Assembly (NCBI GenBank): GCA_963970005.1
Contig: CAXAMN010023361.1
Coordinates: 431,704-495,703, forward strand
Length of the DNA: 64,000 nucleotides
Direction: 5' to 3'
Source: Durusdinium trenchii
Lineage: Eukaryota > Sar > Dinophyceae > Suessiales > Symbiodiniaceae
Under the pieces are notes generated by a model that saw nothing but the letters and a program-made list of their open reading frames with translations, made no database searches and was not told the DNA's origin. Position 1 is the first letter of the stretch. Each line of letters starts with the position of its first letter. Positions 34,101-43,100 of the stretch are shown here, one piece after another. The translations under genes and the position numbers were made by a program.

Positions 34101-37100
34101 AAAACATAAGCATGTGTCATCATCATCTCTCACGACCGATCGACCGATTCTAGGAAAACACCTTCTTGGTCTCCTGGTGGTTTTGACCCACAGCCATCAA
34201 AAAGAAAAGACCCGGCTTTGCTGAAAACTAGACTTGTCCAGCAACTAGCCTCTTTAAAAAGAAAAGAACACGCAACCTCCAAATCCATGCTAGATGATCC
34301 ATGATATGGCTTACATGTTGGAATTTGGGGGGGCGAATCTAGATCATATTTGCTTGCATCGAGCGTCCGGACATCGATGTTGGATCAAAACCTCCGTGTT
34401 TGGCGTTCGTCTTCTCTAGTCTTGAGGACACATCCGCCATGCGCGGCCCATTTTGGGCTCCGACGCGTACGTCGTACGTCGTTGCATGCGGTCCCGTTGG
34501 TTCCTGGTAGTCCGGTTGGCCCGGTTCTTCCTGCCGGATCCGTTTCGATTCCATCTACCGGTCTACCCTTCTTGTCCCTTCTCAGGGTTTCCAAGGCAAG
34601 GTTAGCTCCTGGGGTGAATGTCACCCAGTGGCTTGACCAGTCTCTTCCCAACCTGACTGGCGCGACGCCAGAGTTTGGCACAGCGCCTTCTGCCCAGCCC
34701 ATCCGTGGCACCTTCTGCCCAGGGAACTTCAGCTGGATCAGGTACACGAAGCTAAGCCGTTCCTGTCGCCGTTCGCTGTTCCAAACGACTCAGGTTGTCC
34801 GAGACCACCGTATGTGGGGCTGCAGATGTGGCAAAGCGGCAGAAAGGACAAATGGAACCAAATGGAACAGCCAGAGTGATTATGATTGAAAATACGATAC
34901 AGTATTTTTTTCTCAATATATGTTGGGGTGGTCACATACACCACTCACTTTTGTTTACATCCTCAACCCTTAGGGGGCCCCAACCGGCCCTACTCTGTGT
35001 CGTGTCCAGGATCGAAAGAGTACGCCCAAAGAAGTGCACAGTGCATCTGAAAAGCGAATAAAAATGGTCAAACTACATGGGTTCTGTTGTAGTTCTCCAG
35101 CTGGAACAGCTCCGTTTCTGAAGTGATTTCCTTCCCCTCAGACGACGCAAGAAGGTTCGTGGGACCGGAACGTTGTTCCACCAGTTTGCAGAGAAATTTG
35201 CCTACCAAAGGCTCATCTTCAAGTTCTATGTGGGTGTTGTGGGTGTGTCATAAAGCCCAGGAACTTCTCCCCACCTGATCCGTCAACTTATGTGCAGAAC
35301 TCCTTCCATTCCAAAAACAATCAGCGTTTGATCTGCCTTCAGAGATTCAGTGTACATGCAAAGAAATCCTGAACTGGAAAAGACGCAGCCAAGATCTCGG
35401 GCGTTCGAAAGCCAACATGAGGAAACCCGGGCGCAAAGCTGGACGTCAAAGGCCTCGCCTGGAAGCCGACGTAAAAGGTGCCATCGTTGGAAATGCTGCG
35501 ATTCTCAAGCTCCAGAAGCACATCCTCGGTGTCTTCGGTGGGTGGAGTGATGATGACCTCGCCAATTCGATGACCGGATGTGGCGACCAAAGGTCACAAC
35601 CAAAAGAGAATGTATATTGTCGGTGCAGTGATGTGAGAAAAGACGGGATGACGATGGGCACTGACATTCGGCATCCCCAACGTGGTCATTTCGGCATCCG
35701 ATTCTCAAAATAGAACATGAGTCGGATCACTTTCCTACATCCGGTGCTCGTCCGAGGTCAAAATCATGTGGACCCAGAATGAAGGAAAACTTCACCAACC
35801 AGCAAAAAGGCGTGGTCCCTTGCTTGTGCCAAGAAACGCCAGGGAAGACCAGCCCTTGTGCGGGCGACAAGGGAAGCAAACCACGCACATAGACCTCGGT
35901 CTGGTCGACCGGCCTGAGGACCCGTGAAACGACACCTGTCGTCATAATCGTCTACGTTGGTTTCGTGCAATTTCATGGACACCGATTTCATGGGCTTTGT
36001 TTAGATTTCATGTGTTATATATATATATACACTCAAAAAGTTTGTTCGCGTTCAGCTTTGACGGAACTCACGGTGATTCAAGTCTCCACGTGGGAGTCTC
36101 CAGCTCTTTTAGCATGACAAACTGCCATATGTTATATTGGAATATTCTGTGTCACTCAGCCAACAATGCAACCAGAAGATACAAGAAGCATGAATTTCAT
36201 AAGTCCTGTTCAATAGATAGAGAGGTTCAATTATGACCAGCACTGACCAGCTACGGCACAAAGAACTACAATACGAGCAAAGTTTACTGTTTGAAACTCT
36301 TGCCTTGGTGTCTTCTCATGGTTTCCCATCTACCGCTGCCAGTGATGCTGGGGGACGATCGCTATGATCGATGGTGTTTAAGGTCGTGGTTTTCCATCTA
36401 CCACTTACACTTCTGGTCGAAACATGAAACGGGGAAGATGGTGGTTAACTTGGTCGTCTCTTGTCCACTGCCGGTTCCGAATGGTCCGATGGTGCCGATG
36501 TCGTGGTTGTCCGTCGTCCTCACGGACCAAACCCACAGAATCACAGCAAGACTCGGAGAGAGCCCGAGACTTGGCAGTCACCACATGCCACGGACTGCTA
36601 CTCTCGGTTCCCCTGCCCCAGTACGATGTTCCAAGGCCAAGGACTCTCGCCTCATGGAGAGAATGAGAATTGGAAAGGAGAAGGAGGTGGGTCAAGCAAT
36701 CTCTTCAATATGAAGGAAGCATGTCTTCAACATGATTGAATAACCATGGCTGAGAAGAATTGACCTCAATACCCAACATGAACTTCAAGTCAATTCGTCT
36801 ATAGATTCGAAAGTATCAACCCTTGAATGCTGCAGTCCGGGAAAACCGTTGTGGAAGGGTTGTTGCTATCTACGATATCTGGGCACGTCTTACAGTATTC
36901 TATAATTAGTGTGTACTAAACCGGAAAAACATGGGAAAGTTCAAGAATGTCTTGCAAGGCTTTTCTGATCCACTGGAGCACCGTGGCCAGAAACACCTGG
37001 GAGAGTTGTTTTAAGAGATACAACCATACCAGGGATGCTGCCGAGCAAATACCCCAACTTGTGACATCCACCAGCTGAGCCAACATGATTATCGCTAGTT

Positions 37101-40100
37101 GTACGTAGACTTAGACCAAGGATATGTATTGCACCCATCACCGAAAAACCTACCCAAACCTGGTTGGGCGCCGCTGGTGGAGATAGAAAACAACTACTAG
37201 ACATGTTCCCACCATCCACGACCTTCCTGAACGTGTGCCTTTTCACGAGTCGTTTGTTGGTCACATCTGGAGCAGAGGTGAGCTCCTTCAGGATGGTCGG
37301 GTGCTTGGGCAAAGAAAAGAAGTTTCGCAAAAACCACACATGCCACAACAGTTTGGGTCACCACCAAAGAATGCTTCCACCCCCATAAAAGTGTTTTTTC
37401 CATCGTCTTTCGTCACCAAACTCCTCTTCAACTCCCCTCCCCCCTTACTAACCGCGCTCACTCCGCATCGCCGCGCCGCTTGGACCGGCCGAACCCGAGC
37501 GGCAGTTGATCGTTCTCCAGGCCCTGGCGACGTGGGAGCCATCGGACGGTTGGGTGAGACGGTTCTCAATGAAAAACGCAAAACCTCGAAACCCTTCAAA
37601 ACCTGAACATCTTCAAACAGCCCCAAAAACATGCAACGAAATAACCTTCAAAAAATCCGTTGTACACCCTCAACCGAAGAAGTGCCGATCTATGGTGAAT
37701 GCGTTGTAGAAATCTCCTTGACTGGAGCACCCACAAACTCGTTTTCACACCCACAAACTGCCTCTTTGTTGGTTTCCGGGTACAGATGGGTTGGTGAGTT
37801 TACGTGGGACATCTGCTACTGAAGAGATACATGAACTCACCGAGATATATGATTACACGTGGCAAGTCGCAATGTGAGGAAAGCTAACAGGATCCCTTTA
37901 GAATTGGTTTCAAAAGTGATTGAGAACTAACTTGTGCATTAGCTCCAAAAGAGTGCCAGAAGCCAACCAATGGGAGGCTTACGAAAGTGTTCGAAGTGCT
38001 TCCTTGAGGACCCGTGGACCTCGTCGAGGTTTACGGTTTGGGCACAGACGCACAAAAACAAAAGGAACCGGTATGCGGCTGTGGGTCAAAACCGGGGAAC
38101 TTGGTTTTTCCCACCAAAGATGAACACTACTTAGACTACTTAACTAGGGACGTCAACCTACCAGGGATTGGGGCTCCAGGCTTTGACCCACAGCCATGTG
38201 TTGGACCGATCCACTTCAGTCCCTCCTACTGCGAAAATCATACGAAAATCACACCCCTGCAAACGTGCGTTCTGCAACGTCCAATTCCATTCCCACATGG
38301 AACTCAGGCACATTCAGGCACCAAGGACGCAAAGTTGCCCACGCCAATGCCCACGACCCAGTTCAGACCGCAATTCCGTGCAACTGACACCTACCATCGC
38401 AGAGGTAACTTGGAAATGTCTTCAATAACTTGGAGCTTTATACAAAAAAACACCGAATTCGTTGAGTCTTAGAGTCGCAAAGCCCTTAACTCCACCATTG
38501 ACAGCCCGTGAGATCCAATTTGACTCGATTGCAAGATGCCACCTTCGGATCATGTCCTTGGTCCTTGCCATCTCCACCCGCGACGGGCACGAGTAGATCG
38601 CCCCAAGGGTCGCCTGGTAGAAGATCCCCAAGGAGCAAAATCCTTGAGATCGGCTGGGGTCCTGGCAGCGGCTGGGGTCGGTAACTTTGCACTAGCTCAG
38701 ACTGAGGCGGACACACTTAAAAGCATTGAGAACCCAACAGTAAACTGTTTGGGGGAATTACACTTTGCACTGACGGAACACATTACAATGTAGATGAAAC
38801 ATCCGGGGAGGACAAGAAGTCCCTTGCCAGGGGCCATTGTGGGGGGTCTGTCTGCGGAGGGTTCATCAGGAGCCCTCTCCGATCTTGTGTCTTTTCTTCT
38901 GAGACAGGCCGGTTCATGTCGGGCCCTGGCCTGCTCCCTGTGCAGGAAAATCCAGGGGCAGAAAGGAGGCTAGTTACTTCCCAGTGCCACGCGGCTGATG
39001 GGGAGAATAACCTCCGATACTACCGAGCATGCAAGGAGGGAGAGTGTTGGGGTAGTGTTTGCATCCCAGTACCGCAGGGCAGATGAGGAAAACACTCCTC
39101 ACACATCTCACCCAGTGCATGTCTGTACTCTTAGTAAGGTGCATTCACACACCAATAGGGGGTCGGTGTGTCACTGTCTCCGGTGAATCTGTGGATCTGT
39201 GTTTCATATTTTGGAGTGAGTCCACTCGTTCTTTGCTCCAGCTGATGATCTCTGTGCATTTCTCAAGTCTTAACCAGGCTTAAACCCACAAAGCAGACTG
39301 CAATGGATCCACGCAGCAACGAAAATGATCAGGAAAGGGGTATGGCGGGCTTTTGTTGACAAAGTGTTGGTTGGACCTGTGAAACACCAGTCCAAACCAC
39401 TGCCGGTCGATCTGGTCACCGACTGGTGATGAGCTGCACATGACCAAGCGCATGACACCTCCAACTCTGCTGGTCACCCCAAAGTACAGTAAGTGGACCG
39501 CATCACAGAATTTAAAACAAATAACAAATAATATATATATAGAGAGAGAGAGAGAACATAATCTATATATAACATATATAACATACAACATACAACGGTC
39601 GTGTTCAATTTCCTCCACCGAAACCGTGCCCAACCACCTCGAACCCAAAGCCGGAACAACGTCACCTTTTTCACCGCGTTCAGCCGACGGCTGAAGGAAT
39701 CCGTGCCCGTCGCTCCTGGGGATCCGTGTCCTTCAAGAAATGCTCGATGACGGGCACAGGGATCACATAGCCGATATTTTGCGAACTGAGCAGATCGACC
39801 GGTCAGGCCGATCGGCCGTCAGGTCGATTTCAGGTCCATCGATGCGTGGGGAAGGAGTAAAAGACTCGGAGCTGTGAAGCTGAGGCATGAAATATGCAAG
39901 GCCCCCGCGAACCTCAACCCCAGTCAAGAGCGTGCATGGAGGCCAGGTGGGCCGCACCCAAGGGTGGGCGGGTGGGTTTTGAATGCCAAAATGCGCCCCA
40001 AGGCCGCAATTGATTAGAGCACCATATTGAATGCATCCTAGAGCAAAGAACAGTAAGGCCACCTGAACAATAAAGGACAACACTGGTCTTTAGGTTAACA

Positions 40101-43100
40101 TGATGGCACTTGCTGTGCAAAGCTGCGCTTAAACCTACTAGCGATGGCCTCCAACCAAAAACCATCGGGGAAACCGGGGCCGTCTTGCCGTCTTGCCGTC
40201 TGGCGTCACAGGGAACGATTGGTCACAGGGATGTTTAAAAAATAATGGGTGAACCTTCGTCTGGTAGATGAAGCCCTTCAGAACGATGCAATGAAGCGCT
40301 TTTTCTTCCAAGCTTTGACCACCCTCTCTTAACTCTCTCTTAGTGGACATGCTTCAATACAATGACCCTATACAGGTAAAGGTCACACGGGCAGGCCCAT
40401 CTCGTTTGCAAGGAAATCTGCCAAGAAAAAAGAACGACTTGGCAACTTGCAAGATCTCCTAAAATGTCTTATGTAAATTATTGTAACATGAATTCCGTAG
40501 TTGTTCACATGTTGATCGTGGTAATACATGTCCATCCAATGGCTTCGATTCCAATCACTTCACTGAGGGACTTCTGCTGGTTCTGGAAGGCAACCCCGAT
40601 GAGCAAGGAGTCCTGCAAAGACTTGGAGACCACAGCATTGCCATGGACCTCTCTGCTTGTTTGGACCTCTGATCTTTTCGAAAAGATCCGGCCCAAGGCG
40701 GAACCTTACTTTTGTGCACATCGTTCCATGTCGTCCTGTGTAGGATTGACGTCGAATCTACTTTTGGAGGTCTTCTATTCTGACACAAAACCAACCCGAT
40801 CGAAGAACGAACCACACAAAGAGACTCTTCAATTTGAAAAGACCATACAACTCAAACTAAAATAAATCCATTTTCCGGGCTTTCCTACAGAGGTTGACCA
40901 ATCCGTACTTATATGGCCAATATAGTTTTTGGTAGTATATAAATCTATATGTATATATACCGGTCTACCTCTTTGAGGTCACAAGTCACTTCACCTCTGA
41001 CTGTTCCACCTCGTTGAGCACAGGCCCTCCAGAGTTGCCCGGGTTCACAGCAGCCTCAGGTCGGCTGGGCGGTCGGCTGGTCGGTGAAAGGTGGCTCATG
41101 ATGGCCTCATGGCTCCCAAAAGGAAGGTGCTCATGACTCACCTGCAAGTCACGCTGCCATGCCCACATGTCGTCCTAGTCGGCCTTTTGGAGTCCTTTTC
41201 ACCTCGTTTCTCCAGGCGGACCGTGATGGGTGGCGCTGGAAAGGGCACTGGCTTCTTGGAGTCACCAGAGATCACGCAAGGGACCCAGTGAAAAGGGATC
41301 GTCATGAACAAAAGGACCAAGAGGTAATTCTCGATGTTTCAATTGGATCCAATTGTTTAATCGAAAATGAATAGGTACCCGAAAAGCCTGTTGAAGAGCC
41401 AAATTCACCTGACCAATTCGTTGCTCACCTTTGGCCTTTGCATCCTTTAGTCCACGGTTCACTGCAAGAACTTCCTCCATAAAACCCGTGGTTCTCGGGG
41501 TCCATGATGTGTGCACCGATACGTTTGGTTCACTCGGACCGCTCCGCGCCCACTGTGTCTGTGGCATCAATTTGTACCGCTAGGAGATCCACCTCAGCAT
41601 CGCGGTAAGCAGGCCAAATGGCCTTCGGTCCGGGAGGGGTGATTGGAGCCTAGGGATGACAAGCCCCTGCGGCAAGGACAGGGGTCAAACCACCCCTGCG
41701 TCGGGTCTGACCCCTGCTATGGAGGGTCCAAGGAGTCTTAGGGAACACCAACCGAAAGCATGGACTCCCAAACCGAAGGTGGACATTCTTCAGGTCGTCC
41801 ACATCGCTTACAGGAATACAGGGGTGGTTGCAGGGTACCCATCTCTCCCAAAGTCTTCCCAACCTTTTAGATACCAACACCCACGTGTTTTCAGCAAGGC
41901 TTGGTCGAAAGCGGTGTGAGCTTTTCATCAGTGCCCAATGCATCAAAAGCCATGGAACAAATAATGATTGGAGCTGCTGGATCAAATCCTGGCCCAAGAG
42001 GAAACAGATCTGGTTGTGGTCTTGAACAAAACCAGATCCCCTTGTGCCCATTCTTGATCAGATCCCCTGAGCTGGGGTTGTTTGACAAACCAATTCCAGT
42101 CACAAGTGAAAGAAACCTTAGACACCGGGCGCCAGAATGCTCGTAAGTCTGGATCTCAATGCGGGACCTGACAGACAGGGCTGGTGCCGAGCAGCTGGGA
42201 TGGCGTTCCGACCGGCTGGTTTCGCAAGGAAAATGGACCAAACAACCATTGGGCCAGGGTGTCAGCAGGGTGTCACCCTAATTCTTAAAATACACACCCA
42301 ATGAAATGTGGGTGTAGATCTGTCCGATGACATGGAGACTCATGGAGGACATAATGTGAAATGAGGCTGGGATTCGACATGGCAACGTTCAAATTGCCAT
42401 CTCGGTCAGATGGTTGGGTTTACGCAGATTCATCTGCTCCACTCGTTCCCACCGCTGCGCTCTCTGCGCAGCCCACCGTTCCACGAGCACGACGCCCGCG
42501 TCCCGCGTCGCGAAGCGCCGCCAGGGCACACGACGCCCTCGGTCACCGAGACGCCATCGCCGCCCGTGGGGTAACCCACGACGGAGACCTCGTCCTGGAA
42601 CGCTCCGGCTGAAAAAGAGTCCGGAACGCGCTCGAGGGAGAGTGACATCATCTTAGAAGGAGATGTTTCGGAAGAAGAGACCATATTAATCCATATTATT
42701 CCATATTATTCTGTAACCCATTTGACTCCTGTTTTGATAGGAACAAACCAGATGTTGATAGATTTGGGGTGACGTGTTCCTATAAACTAGGGGTCACTCA
42801 GCTTCGAGGCCACGGGTCTTGAAACCATGTCAGGCCGTCGCGCGGGCGCCCGGGTATCGGTTGCGCCCCGTGTCTTTCGAGCACCACCTTTGTGCCGTGA
42901 GCAGGGTGGCGTTGAACAACTCACCATGTCAGGAAAGAGTCCGAAGTGTAGTTTCGTCAATAGAACATGTTAACATGTGTATGTGTTCTGGAAAAAAAGA
43001 AAAAGGTTGCACGCTTACGAGGGTGCAGGATTCTACAATCATATCATGGCTTATCATGGCATGAGTGAGGTTGTATGATGCAATTCCAAACATTGTAAAT

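Noticed and set aside
39860..39910. Segment GGLAYFMPQL as the Deg YVIP exon
   Set aside because: The true YVIP exon was found at 39714-39785 with matching phases.
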